This document shows, piece after piece, positions 1-7,683 of a stretch of 11,685 bases of DNA. Location: the NCBI GenBank assembly GCA_038523965.1, contig JBCBIX010000091.1:1-11685 (forward strand), read 5' to 3'. Under the pieces are notes generated by a model that searched no databases, was not told the origin of the DNA, and saw only the letters and a list, made by a program, of their open reading frames with translations. Within the stretch, counting starts at the first letter, position 1. Each line of letters begins with the position of its first letter. The stretch is from JAJRXG01 sp038523965. Its GTDB lineage: Bacteria; Bacteroidota; Bacteroidia; Chitinophagales; Saprospiraceae. A program made the translations under genes and the position numbers.

Positions 1-963
1 ATCGCAAGCTGAAGGCTTAAGCCAGACATTGATCCGATCCTGCTGGTGAGGCTTGAGGATGTTTTCGAAGGCATAAGAGGTAACGTATGACAATCCTGCA
101 AGTGTGGTGAGACCGCCAAGTATTGAGGCTTTGGCGACCAATGGTTTTCGCTGCCCAAAGAATACTGCAGCCCCTAAGCAAATACTGATATCCAAGACAA
201 CCGCGTACCTCATGAGGTTGTATCGATGCGCCAGGATATTGGCCAATAGAAGGGTAATACCCACCAAGGCGATAGTAGTCCTCGATTGATCCAAGTCTAA
301 GAGAGCAAACAAGCCGAGCAAGAAGATCCCTGCGCTCACCACATAAAACCCAAGTGTCATGGATAAAATCAGTGTCAAGAAGGTTGCTGCGGCTATGATG
401 TAGTAAGATGTCGGCATCCCCTTGCGATAAAATGCGATCAAGAGGGAGCCAAATGTCAGAGCAGAGCCTGGATCAGGCTGAAGGATGATAAGAACTGCAG
501 GAGCAGCCATAACCAATAACAGTTGGACCTGGGACTGCCATTGATCTAATCTGATCCGGATCGAACTGAGTAGGCTCGCTGAGTAGATAGCCGTCGAGAC
601 CTTTACCAGTTCGCTGGGTTGGAGTGATAAGGGGCCCAGAATCAACCAAGACTTAGCGCCATTGATCTCGGTACCGACAACGAGTAATATCAACAGTGTT
701 AACAAACCAAGGATGTAAAGCGGGATGCTGAGGGTATTCCAAAAACTCCAATCTATATTGACCAAAACGCCGACGGCAAATAGTGAGATGATAGACCAGA
801 TGAACTGACGTCCGAAGGCCGAATCTATGGCCCACATGGAAGTTCCTGCAACATCGTGATAGGTCGTCGCGTAGATCATCAATAGACCCATGATGACCAG
901 GGCCAAATAGGACCCCAGCAAAAGCCAATCAAATTCTTCTCTTTGAAACTTACTCCTCGACAT
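1..963 (-). CDS. rodA: RodA, SEDS-family peptidoglycan glycosyltransferase (3' end outside window)
   Basis: RodA polymerises glycan strands from lipid II in the inner membrane as part of the elongasome, working with a class B PBP and MreB. The visible part is 321 codons. The N-terminus DWLLLGSYLALVIMGLLMIY (residues 12-31) is the typical first membrane segment. Other family signatures are NGAKSWLILGPLSLQPSEL (101-119), LQPDPGSAL (161-169) and LKPHQQDRINVWLKP (303-317), which opens the large extracellular loop. Several further hydrophobic segments lie between them. Family members are about 400-430 residues, so roughly 100 C-terminal residues are missing because the window ends, not because the gene is broken. 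The ATG at 963-961 overlaps the end of the upstream SPOR-like gene by 14 bases, which suggests translational coupling. The family match is direct; RodA rather than FtsW rests on the PLSLQPSEL and LKPHQxDRI wording and is fairly secure. Confidence 0.93.
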   Translation of the reverse strand, partial: MSRSKFQREEFDWLLLGSYLALVIMGLLMIYATTYHDVAGTSMWAIDSAFGRQFIWSIISLFAVGVLVNIDWSFWNTLSIPLYILGLLTLLILLVVGTEINGAKSWLILGPLSLQPSELVKVSTAIYSASLLSSIRIRLDQWQSQVQLLLVMAAPAVLIILQPDPGSALTFGSLLIAFYRKGMPTSYYIIAAATFLTLILSMTLGFYVVSAGIFLLGLFALLDLDQSRTTIALVGITLLLANILAHRYNLMRYAVVLDISICLGAAVFFGQRKPLVAKASILGGLTTLAGLSYVTSYAFENILKPHQQDRINVWLKPSACD

Positions 964-1369
964 CCCAGGAGAACAGTTCTGACTTCAGAATGCGATCCCT
1001 GAATGGAATTACAGTCGAAAACTCCTTCTTAAACTCCTCTAACAAAGGCTCAACATCGAATCTATCTTCAAACGCACCGACTTTAAGAGAGTAGTATGGT
1101 GCCTCGTATTCCTGCGAAAATTGATACTGAGGATAGGTCGTTTGAAACTTGTACTTGGTACTCTCCAACTTCCTGCGATCAGTTGTGCTGATGATTTTAA
1201 TTCGCCAGCCGTCGATCATGTCTTCTGTCTTACCCATGGTCACATAGTGCTCCATTAGAGCTCGTATTTGGGGCTGCTCGTTGAATGTGACTTGAGCTTG
1301 TGCTGGGGAGGCTATCCATATAAGTACCAGGATCGCACAGATAAGTTGGAATAGTGAATTCTTCCTCAT
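950..1369 (-). CDS. Small secreted SPOR-like domain protein
   Basis: This is a predicted periplasmic protein of 139 residues. Residues 1-25 form a signal peptide: MRKN, then the hydrophobic core LFQLICAILVLIWIA, then SPAQA before Q26. Residues 52-126 resemble a SPOR domain, with a first strand GWRIKIIS, the stretch TDRRKLESTKYKF, and the second-half signature PYYSLKVGAF followed by a helix (LLEEFKKEF) and a final strand. SPOR domains bind denuded glycan at sites of peptidoglycan turnover. The reading frame extends five codons further to a GTG at 1384-1382, but the ATG at 1369 gives a normal signal peptide and is preferred. The gene starts 18 bases after the dsbD stop and overlaps rodA by 14 bases, so it belongs to that unit. 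Position next to rodA fits a cell-wall role. The SPOR assignment is by pattern, and the precise function is unknown. Confidence 0.8.
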   Translation of the reverse strand: MRKNSLFQLICAILVLIWIASPAQAQVTFNEQPQIRALMEHYVTMGKTEDMIDGWRIKIISTTDRRKLESTKYKFQTTYPQYQFSQEYEAPYYSLKVGAFEDRFDVEPLLEEFKKEFSTVIPFRDRILKSELFSWDVEE

Positions 1370-1387
1370 GATCCAAAAATGCACTTT

Positions 1388-3877
1388 CTACTGGACTGTA
1401 CTCGGCTCGATAGCCTCAAGGCCACAACGTAAATAATTGAGATAGCCCTCAGTCCCTTCCTTATATCCGCGAGGGTTCGCAATCACCTGTTCATCCGGAG
1501 TCACCATGACATACAATGGCTGAGTAATCTGATCGAAGTTGACTTCCTGGAAGTCTTTCCACTTGTTACCTGTGTTGCGCAATTTCTCTGATGTATTCTT
1601 GGATAGGAGAACCTCTTCTAATGGTGCTCGATCATCAACGTATAGTGAGATCAAAACATAGTCTTCATTCAGATGCTGGCGAACACGATCATCGATCCAG
1701 ATGTATTCCTCTGTCTTGCGACAGTTTACACAGCCATAACCGGTGTGATCAATGAGGATGGGTTTGCCTTGTTCCTTGGCATAGGCTAATCCCTCGAAGT
1801 AGTCTTTGAAGCAATCGATACCGTTGGCGCATTTGCCAAACGAAGGATACTTAGCCTTGATAATCGGATCGACTTCGGGCTCTTCTAAAAAGAAATTGTA
1901 ACCACTGGGAGGTGCGATCCCACTTAGTAACTTCGGAGCATCATAGCTCTCGATGTCTTTGTTGTAGGTGAATCCCATCGCCAGATATGCTGCCAGTGCT
2001 AAGGAGCCGAACGAATACACATACCGACGGATACTGATCTTCTTAAATGGGCTGTCATGAGGGAACTTGATCCATCCAAATCCATAAGCGGCCATCCCAA
2101 GGGCGACCAAGACCCAGATACCCAAGAAGAGTTCGTAGCGCAACAAACCCCAATGGCTTGTCAGGTCAGCTACAGATAGAAACTTGAAGGCCAAAGCGAC
2201 TTCGATAAAGCCAAGAACGACCTTGACTGAATTCATCCATCCACCTGATCGAGGTAGATTATTCAAGAATGCAGGGAAGGCGGCAAACAAGCCAAATGGC
2301 AGCGCTAAAGCCATGGAGAAGCCTAACATCGCAACAAACGGTCCAGTAGGATTAGTTGCAGACTGAACCAACGCTGTACCGATGATCGGACCAGTACAAG
2401 AAAACGACACAAGTGCCAGCGTGAAGGCCATGAAAAAAATGCCGATCAAACCTCCTCGGTCAGCCATGCGATCAGAATTGTTCACCCAACTACTGGGGAG
2501 CTGTATCTCATAAAAGCCGAAAAAGGAGAAGGCAAAAGCCATGAAAATGAAGAAGAAAATGGTATTCGCTATCCAATTTGTGGATAGTGAATTAAGTGCC
2601 CCGGCACCAAAAACAGCTGTGATCAGCAGCCCCATTCCGACATAGATTACGATGATGGAGAGCGCATAGATCGAGGCGTTTACCCAGCCTTTTCGTTTTG
2701 TATCCTTTGTGAAGAAACTTACCGTGAGGGGGATCATTGGAAAGACACATGGGGTCAATAAAGCAAGAAGGCCACCTATAAATCCAAATAGATAAGTCCA
2801 TAACAGTCCCTTATCCTTAGTATCTGCTTCACCACATGCGGCCATTGGATCCACATACGTCTCGCGAAGCATGGGGCGAACCTGATCGATCATCTTAAGT
2901 CCATCGCCAGTCGCTGTTGCTACAGGAGCAACTGCAGAAGTTCTCGTAGTAAGTGAAAACTCGACATCTGTTGGTGCAAGACACTTCTTGTCATCACATG
3001 CCATGTAAGTAAGAAAACCGGACACAGCATCCTCGCCGACGAGTCTAAAGTCTTGAGTGATCTGGTATGGTGTCCCACCACGGAACTTAACCACATCCAT
3101 ATCAAAGATCTTGTCATATCCCGCTTTGCGATCTCCGACTTCTGTAGCCTCACCGATCAGGTCAAGATTCGCAGGGTTTTCATAGTAGATGGAAGTTGGG
3201 ATTGGGCCTCCCTCATCGATAAACATCGAATAAACGGTCCAGCCCGTTTCGATATCTGCAGTAAAAGTCAGCTGATGACTGTCACCACTACCTTCAGCTA
3301 TGCTGTATGTCCATTGGACGGGACTTTCGGAAGACTTTTTTTTTTCGGAGGAATCAATGTTCTCTATAGATGCACGACCCTGGCCGCCGCCGACTGTAGA
3401 TAGGTCAAAAGAGAAGTCGACATCAGTTGGCGGCAGACACTTTTCATCATCACAACACATGAAAGTGAGGTATCCAGTAATGGTTTGATTGCTCTTTGCA
3501 CCTGTGATGCGTTGCACGAGTTTGAATTCCTCATCAGAGAGATACTTGATCACATTGATGCCAAAGAGTGGGTCATTCCCTTCTTTTTTATGTCCTGACT
3601 CTTTCGCATCTCCTTCCAGATTAGCTCCACCAAGATTTTCAAAAATCAGAGTTGTCGGAACCGGACCTCCATCTTCGAGGAACTGTGAGTAAACAGTCCA
3701 ACCTGTCTCGATATCCGCTGTAAAGACAAGGTCATATACACCTTCGGCTACTTTCTCAGCAGACCATGACCATGATACAGGGGACGAATCTGCCGCCTGA
3801 GTAGATAAAAACAGAAGGGAGAACAGTAAAGTCAATGCGTTGTTAATCATAGTAGGTGCTGTGTGGATGGAAGCCAT
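1388..3877 (-). CDS. dsbD: DsbD-type protein-disulfide reductase with two N-terminal alpha domains
   Basis: This 829-residue inner-membrane protein should carry electrons from cytoplasmic thioredoxin to periplasmic thiol proteins. Residues 1-29 are signal-like. Two tandem DsbD-alpha-like periplasmic domains follow (about 34-159 and 187-310), each ending in a cysteine pair: C142/C147 (CDDEKC, with an extra C141) and C294/C299 (CDDKKC). Residues 357-640 form the multi-span CcdA-like core, with C377 in LLTPCVFPMIP and C494 in SFSCTGPIIG. Residues about 690-820 are a thioredoxin fold with the active site C716-V-N-C719. An additional pair, C683 and C689, sits just before the thioredoxin fold. Most DsbD proteins have one alpha domain and about 550-700 residues, so the duplication explains the extra length. 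A second ATG at 3850 also gives a signal peptide; 3877 is kept because the predicted promoter ends 23 bases upstream. The gene heads the dsbD-SPOR-rodA unit. Confidence 0.93.
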   Translation of the reverse strand: MASIHTAPTMINNALTLLFSLLFLSTQAADSSPVSWSWSAEKVAEGVYDLVFTADIETGWTVYSQFLEDGGPVPTTLIFENLGGANLEGDAKESGHKKEGNDPLFGINVIKYLSDEEFKLVQRITGAKSNQTITGYLTFMCCDDEKCLPPTDVDFSFDLSTVGGGQGRASIENIDSSEKKKSSESPVQWTYSIAEGSGDSHQLTFTADIETGWTVYSMFIDEGGPIPTSIYYENPANLDLIGEATEVGDRKAGYDKIFDMDVVKFRGGTPYQITQDFRLVGEDAVSGFLTYMACDDKKCLAPTDVEFSLTTRTSAVAPVATATGDGLKMIDQVRPMLRETYVDPMAACGEADTKDKGLLWTYLFGFIGGLLALLTPCVFPMIPLTVSFFTKDTKRKGWVNASIYALSIIVIYVGMGLLITAVFGAGALNSLSTNWIANTIFFFIFMAFAFSFFGFYEIQLPSSWVNNSDRMADRGGLIGIFFMAFTLALVSFSCTGPIIGTALVQSATNPTGPFVAMLGFSMALALPFGLFAAFPAFLNNLPRSGGWMNSVKVVLGFIEVALAFKFLSVADLTSHWGLLRYELFLGIWVLVALGMAAYGFGWIKFPHDSPFKKISIRRYVYSFGSLALAAYLAMGFTYNKDIESYDAPKLLSGIAPPSGYNFFLEEPEVDPIIKAKYPSFGKCANGIDCFKDYFEGLAYAKEQGKPILIDHTGYGCVNCRKTEEYIWIDDRVRQHLNEDYVLISLYVDDRAPLEEVLLSKNTSEKLRNTGNKWKDFQEVNFDQITQPLYVMVTPDEQVIANPRGYKEGTEGYLNYLRCGLEAIEPSTVQ
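2948..3778 (-). repeat. Diverged tandem duplication of the DsbD alpha domain
   Basis: Two consecutive copies of about 125 codons lie inside dsbD: 3401-3778 (residues 34-159) and 2948-3319 (187-310). Both contain FTADIETGWTVYS without a single change, followed by similar F-[LI]-[ED]-[DE]-GGP-[VI]-PT, and both end in a CDD-[EK]-KCL-x-PTDV block. Many third codon positions differ between the copies even where the protein is identical. This suggests an old duplication held by selection on the protein rather than a recent copy or an assembly artefact. Confidence 0.85.
3336..3345 (-). repeat. A10 homopolymer in the dsbD coding strand
   Basis: Ten consecutive A on the coding strand encode E178-K179-K180-K181 in the linker between the two alpha domains. 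Losing or gaining one A puts translation into frames that both stop within about 14 codons (a TAG or a TGA follows). Slippage here would therefore release only the first alpha domain. The tract is seen directly; slippage is an inference. Confidence 0.9.
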
Positions 3878-3900
3878 TTTCCCATCCTTCGTATGAAAGG

Positions 3901-3908
3901 CAAAAATA
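3901..3908 (-). promoter_or_regulatory. Predicted dsbD promoter -7 element TATTTTTG
   Basis: On the minus strand TATTTTTG matches the Bacteroidota TAnnTTTG element exactly and ends 23 bases before the dsbD ATG at 3877. No clear TTG at the -33 position is visible. It lies in the 90-base gap after xth, so dsbD probably has its own promoter. Confidence 0.55.
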
Positions 3909-3967
3909 AGGCCCAGTTAAGCCAGCTATCTTCAGCTTTAGAAAATATTAACCGCGACAACCATCTC

Positions 3968-4732
3968 TTATGATTTCAGATGTAAGTTGATCGGGCAGTG
4001 GTCGGACCCCATAATCTCAGTATCGATAGTGCTGTCTTCGACCGAGGTCAAGATTCTCTCATCCACTAAAAAGTAGTCGATACGCCAGCCTACATTCTTC
4101 GCTCTCGCGCCAAATCTTACTGACCAAAAAGTATATTCTACCTTCTCGGGATACAGATTCCGATAGCTGTCTACTAATCCTACTCCGAGTAGCCCATCCA
4201 TCCCGTCGATCTCGACCTGTGTGTAGCCAGAAGTCTTGTTGTAGTTAGGCTTAGGTCGAGCGAGATCGATGGCTTCGTGTGCTACATTGAAATCTCCAGT
4301 GACGATAATAGGTTTGGTCTTTCTGAGTTCGGTTAGATAAGAGGCAAAAGCTTCATCCCAAGTGCTACGGTAGTCCAGACGTTTCAGCCCAGACCCACTA
4401 TTCGGCACATACACATTCACCATTGTGAAGTCGTCGAACTCTGTTGCAATGACCCTTCCTTCTTGATCGTGCTCTTCTATCCCGATATCAGCGGAAATGC
4501 TGAGGGGCTCACACTTAGTGAGAATAGCGACGCCAGAATACCCTTTCTTGACAGCACTATTGGAGTATATGTGGTAGCCATCCAAGTCTTGAAGTGCCTC
4601 GGTGACTTGATCATCTTGAGCTTTGGTTTCTTGAAGGCAGTAGATGTTAGCCTGGCTCTCTTGGATTTGATTGATCAGATCCTTTTTGACGGCTGCACGT
4701 ACACCATTTACATTCCAAGAGGTGATTTTCAT
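3968..4732 (-). CDS. xth: Exodeoxyribonuclease III (AP endonuclease)
   Basis: ExoIII cleaves DNA 5' of abasic sites and removes 3' blocking groups in base excision repair; it is a cytoplasmic Mg2+ enzyme. From the ATG at 4732 the protein is 254 residues, normal for the family. It begins MKITSWNVNG with N7. It has the metal-binding E35 (LQET), the Y108 region (NVYVPNSG), GDFN with D147 and N149, WRIDY with D219, and the C-terminal SDHCP with D244 and catalytic H245. All key residues are present. The frame is open for 54 codons further upstream, but homologues start at MKI, and the predicted promoter at 4755-4762 would put transcription start near 4748, which excludes the longer forms. An ATG at 4738 (MSMKI) is an equally workable start. 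The gene is divergent from the ABC permease across 70 bases. Confidence 0.95.
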   Translation of the reverse strand: MKITSWNVNGVRAAVKKDLINQIQESQANIYCLQETKAQDDQVTEALQDLDGYHIYSNSAVKKGYSGVAILTKCEPLSISADIGIEEHDQEGRVIATEFDDFTMVNVYVPNSGSGLKRLDYRSTWDEAFASYLTELRKTKPIIVTGDFNVAHEAIDLARPKPNYNKTSGYTQVEIDGMDGLLGVGLVDSYRNLYPEKVEYTFWSVRFGARAKNVGWRIDYFLVDERILTSVEDSTIDTEIMGSDHCPINLHLKS

Positions 4733-4754
4733 AGACATCTTCTTTTTAACCATC

Positions 4755-4762
4755 CAAAGATA
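4755..4762 (-). promoter_or_regulatory. Predicted xth promoter -7 element TATCTTTG
   Basis: An exact match to TAnnTTTG on the minus strand, ending 22 bases before the ATG at 4732. It helps decide the start, because upstream in-frame starts would lie at or before the expected transcription start. No convincing -33 TTG is visible at the usual spacing. No comparable element was found on the plus strand for the divergent permease gene. Confidence 0.55.
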
Positions 4763-4802
4763 AGCGGGTGATGAACGGCACTTCCTATCATTATCATCAC
4801 AG

Positions 4803-5879
4803 ATGGGAGAGGGACAATACAGATCGAGACAGTTTGCGGATTTTAGATCAAGCCGAACAGCCATTGGTTGTATCCTTTTGCTATCACTGGCCACACTCTT
4901 AAGCCTACTTGCCTATGTGATCATCCCGGACGGTACTCCCAATGCAAATCGTCAGATCCCCAGGCTCGCCCTTCTATCTCCGACGTCCATCGAGCAGTTT
5001 GTCATGCGAGGACAGAGTTATGAGGTGGAAAAAGTCTCCCTGATATCCAGGATGCTAAGCGGACAACGGGATGATGTGATATTCATTCCAGTTGATGACA
5101 TTAGGAGCACCCAGGGTCAGCTTGAGATATCACACGAAGGTGTCATCAGCTATCAGGATATGGCTGAACTAAAGATGGATGGTGAACTGCCTGAGATTAT
5201 TGAGCGACGGTTTTGGTTTGGTACCGACAAGTATGGTCGGGATGTGCTGAGTCGTCTTGTCCTTGGTCTCAGAGCATCCTTATTTGTAGGTTTTCTGGCG
5301 GTCATCGTATCACTGTCAATAGGAGTGTTTTTGGGTAGCATGGCAGGGTACTTCGGAGGTTATACAGACCGATTGATTATGTTTCTGATCAATACCAGTT
5401 GGTCGATTCCAACTTTGCTGATGGCCTTTGCGATTATTTTGGCCTTGGGCAGAGGGTTTGGAGTTGTCATATTGGCGATCGGGCTTACGATGTGGGTGGA
5501 TGTAGCACGAATTGTTAGAGGCCAGGTCTTACAGACGAAGAGCGAATTGTATGTCCAGGCGGCTAAGATTAGCGGCTATCATCACATACGAATCATTGCC
5601 AGACATATTTTGCCCAATGTTTCTGGCCCCATCTTGGTGATGGCTGCAGCAAACTTTGCCACGGCCATATTGGTTGAGGCGGGACTGAGCTTTTTGGGAC
5701 TTGGTATCCAGCCTCCGACTCCTTCACTTGGAAATATGCTGCAGGAATCCTACGCCTATGCCACAGGTGGCTTTGTCTATCTGGCAGTATTCCCGATCCT
5801 GACCATAATGTCTTTAGTCCTCTGCTTTAATTTGTTAGGCACCGCACTCAGGGACGTGTTTGATGTTCGTAGCGGTTGA
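4803..5879 (+). CDS. ABC transporter permease, DppC/OppC family
   Basis: This 358-residue inner-membrane subunit belongs to the dipeptide/oligopeptide (or nickel) importer class. TM1 spans about residues 19-41 and is followed by a long extracytoplasmic segment (42-138). The family hallmark FGTDKYGRDVLSR (139-151) is followed by GLRASLFVGF and TM2 (about 158-181). The EAA loop that docks on the ATPase is at about 251-272 (QAAKISGYHHIRIIARHILP). It is followed by FATAILVEAGLSFLGLGIQPPTPSLG, also typical, and a last TM at about 323-347. The long segment after TM1 is seen in Bacteroidota members. The start is the first ATG and gives a short basic N-terminus before TM1. No ATPase, DppB-type permease or binding protein is in the window, so it must pair with proteins encoded elsewhere. 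The substrate cannot be told from the sequence. Confidence 0.92.
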   Translation: MGEGQYRSRQFADFRSSRTAIGCILLLSLATLLSLLAYVIIPDGTPNANRQIPRLALLSPTSIEQFVMRGQSYEVEKVSLISRMLSGQRDDVIFIPVDDIRSTQGQLEISHEGVISYQDMAELKMDGELPEIIERRFWFGTDKYGRDVLSRLVLGLRASLFVGFLAVIVSLSIGVFLGSMAGYFGGYTDRLIMFLINTSWSIPTLLMAFAIILALGRGFGVVILAIGLTMWVDVARIVRGQVLQTKSELYVQAAKISGYHHIRIIARHILPNVSGPILVMAAANFATAILVEAGLSFLGLGIQPPTPSLGNMLQESYAYATGGFVYLAVFPILTIMSLVLCFNLLGTALRDVFDVRSG

Positions 5880-5910
5880 TTACGGTCAAAGGAAGCAGCG
5901 AGGAGTGGGT

Positions 5911-6277
5911 CTATTGTGTTTTAATGCCGATGGCTACTCTCTCTTTGCCATCAGGACTTTCGAAAACTGCCGTCTGGTGGTTCGATTTACGCTCATACTC
6001 GATCAATTTATAACCCTGGCTCAGCAGGAAGTCGGCGATACCACTATCGCTTATTTCAAATGAGCGGTGGACCTCATCACTGCCCTCGGGTTGGTCGATA
6101 TGTGTGATGACCTGTCGCTCGGTGACAGTTAGCGTTTCTGTGAAATTATCTGGGTCATAGACGATAGATGTGTCTAAGACTGTCTCCACTTTGAGATTAG
6201 AGAAATTGGCGTCTTGGGCCCGAAGGGATACTCAGACAAACAAGGAAATACAGAAAACTCCAATACTTCTTGAACAC
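5911..6277 (-). pseudogene. Frameshifted gene for a small secreted protein of unknown function
   Basis: The frame ending at 5911 reads as a plausible polar protein for about 100 codons (for example DFLLSQGYKLIEY and TAVFESPDGKERV), but it has no proper start. Its only in-frame start is a GTG at 6189; further upstream an in-frame TGA (6234-6232) interrupts it. The neighbouring frame, from a GTG at 6277, encodes a good signal peptide: FKKYWSFLYFLVCLSIPSG. Removing one base from the GGGCCC at 6216-6221 joins the two as ...IPSG-QDANFSNL..., giving a secreted protein of about 121 residues. So this is either a sequencing or assembly error or a recent frameshift; the intact downstream frame suggests it is recent. 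I do not recognise the family. The gene is convergent with the ABC permease (31 bases between stops) and divergent from the phosphatase gene. A real 92-residue product from 6189 is possible but less likely. Confidence 0.6.
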
Positions 6278-6385
6278 ATGGCGTAAATTTTTGGAAAATG
6301 AAAAAAGAACAATAGAAGACCTCTAACGTGGGCCAGGCATCGTTTCTTACATCGTTAACAGCAGAAAATAGAATACGCGAGCTGG

Positions 6386-7639
6386 ATGAGCAGAGAACTT
6401 GCCGCATTAGAAAAGTTAGAGAAGGAACTCAGTCTGAAAGAGCTGCAGATCAAGAGCCTCCTAACCATCACCCAAGCGATTAACGATAATGTGGCCGCGG
6501 ACGGCCTGTTCAATATGTATCGATCCTTTCTGAGCTGGGAGATGGGTATCACAGACATGGGTCTGTTTATCCCCTCCGAAGAAGATGAGGAAGACTGGTA
6601 CTGTGCTACCCAGATCAACAGTAGTAGCGAGAAGCAGGAGAGGCTTGAGACGGTGATTGCCCATCTGTTCGAGTACAAACGGCTGCATACCATCAAGGAT
6701 GGAGATCCCTCGGAACTTCAGGACTATGATATCATCATACCAGTCTTTCATAAACAAAAGCCGATCGCTTATTCGATAATAGGTGGCATCAAGTCAAAGG
6801 AGGACCTCTACAACAAGATTCAGTTTATTACGACGATCACGAACATCATCGCTGTTGCGATCGAGAACAAACGGTTGTTCAGAAGGCAGATCGCGCAAGA
6901 GCGCCTTCAGAAGGAGATCGAGTTAGCCAGCAATGTGCAGCAGATGCTAATCCCACACGCACTGCCGATCAATGCAAATTATGAGGTATCCACGATCTAT
7001 AAACCTCACTTCAATATCGGTGGGGATTATCTCGATTTCATTGATTTTGATAAAGGGCGTTTCGTCTTTTGCATTGCGGACATATCAGGCAAAGGTGTAG
7101 CAGCCGCACTCTTGATGGCCAATTTTCAGGCGATGATCCAGAGCCTCATCTTCCAGTATCGCGACTTGGAGACTTTCGTCTATGCACTAAACGAGACTGT
7201 GTTGAGGGTCACCAAGAGTGATAAGTTCATCACCTTTTTTATCGGAGAGATCGACCTACGCCAGAAGACACTCAAGTACATCAATGCCGGCCATTATCCT
7301 CCGGTGCTCTACCAGAATGGATCGATTAAAAGATTGACCAGTGGGTGTACGGTGATAGGCATTTTTGATAGTCTACCAGAGATCCGCGAAGAAGTAATAC
7401 CCATAGAAGAAGGTGCACTTGTCATGTGCTTTACGGATGGCTTGGCCGACTTGACCAATGAGGAAGGCCAGTTTTATGAGGACGAGATGATCGAGCGTTT
7501 TGTCGCCAAGAATGGACAACGCAATGCCATCGAGTTCAATGATTCCTTGCTTCGCGAGATTGATGACTATCGAGGAGATCAAGTGTATCCAGACGATATC
7601 GCAGTCATTACGTGCAAAGTGAAGAGTTTCGACCTGTAG
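6386..7639 (+). CDS. PP2C-type (SpoIIE/RsbU-like) protein phosphatase with N-terminal GAF-like region
   Basis: This is a 417-residue cytoplasmic serine/threonine phosphatase of the bacterial PPM/SpoIIE class. Residues 1-25 are a short charged helix, about 26-160 a GAF-like sensor region, and 161-190 a linker helix (QERLQKEIELASNVQQMLIP) typical of RsbU-like proteins. The catalytic domain has GGDYLDF (212-218, D214), ADISGKGVAAAL (231-242, D232), NAGHYPP (300-306), FTDGLAD (349-355, D351) and PDDIAV (402-407, D403/D404). All metal-binding aspartates are present. Family members usually dephosphorylate STAS-domain anti-anti-sigma factors in partner-switching stress pathways, but none is encoded here, so the substrate is unknown. 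The start is the first ATG after an in-frame stop at 6356-6358. I saw no exact Bacteroidota promoter element upstream. recA follows after 83 bases with its own promoter. Confidence 0.9.
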   Translation: MSRELAALEKLEKELSLKELQIKSLLTITQAINDNVAADGLFNMYRSFLSWEMGITDMGLFIPSEEDEEDWYCATQINSSSEKQERLETVIAHLFEYKRLHTIKDGDPSELQDYDIIIPVFHKQKPIAYSIIGGIKSKEDLYNKIQFITTITNIIAVAIENKRLFRRQIAQERLQKEIELASNVQQMLIPHALPINANYEVSTIYKPHFNIGGDYLDFIDFDKGRFVFCIADISGKGVAAALLMANFQAMIQSLIFQYRDLETFVYALNETVLRVTKSDKFITFFIGEIDLRQKTLKYINAGHYPPVLYQNGSIKRLTSGCTVIGIFDSLPEIREEVIPIEEGALVMCFTDGLADLTNEEGQFYEDEMIERFVAKNGQRNAIEFNDSLLREIDDYRGDQVYPDDIAVITCKVKSFDL

Positions 7640-7683
7640 GGTAAGGGCATAAGGTCAGCGCATATGCAGTCCCGTGATTACAT

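Noticed and set aside
1370..1384. GTG start for the SPOR-like protein.
   Set aside because: It would add MHFWI ahead of an otherwise standard signal peptide; the ATG at 1369 is the better start.
3053..3403. Open frame of 116 codons on the plus strand opposite dsbD.
   Set aside because: It lies wholly antisense to clearly conserved DsbD domains and shows no protein-like features; several others of this kind occur opposite dsbD, the phosphatase and prfA.
4733..4894. 54-codon N-terminal extension of ExoIII.
   Set aside because: Homologues begin at MKI, the extension overlaps the divergent permease gene, and a predicted promoter lies inside it.
5860..6063. Plus-strand open frame beginning MFVAVDYGQRK, reminiscent of the start of RuvX/YqgF.
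   Set aside because: The resemblance is limited to about ten residues, no further resolvase motifs follow, and the frame overlaps both the permease end and the antisense of the small secreted gene.
6232..6279. In-frame TGA (6234-6232) after an ATG at 6279 in the small secreted gene, read as Trp or selenocysteine recoding.
   Set aside because: Other genes here use TGG for Trp and TGA as a stop (the permease). No selenocysteine context is visible, and a single-base frameshift gives a better signal peptide.
7631..7656. GACCT...AGGTC inverted repeat after the phosphatase gene as a terminator.
   Set aside because: Only five pairs with a 16-base loop and no following T tract.
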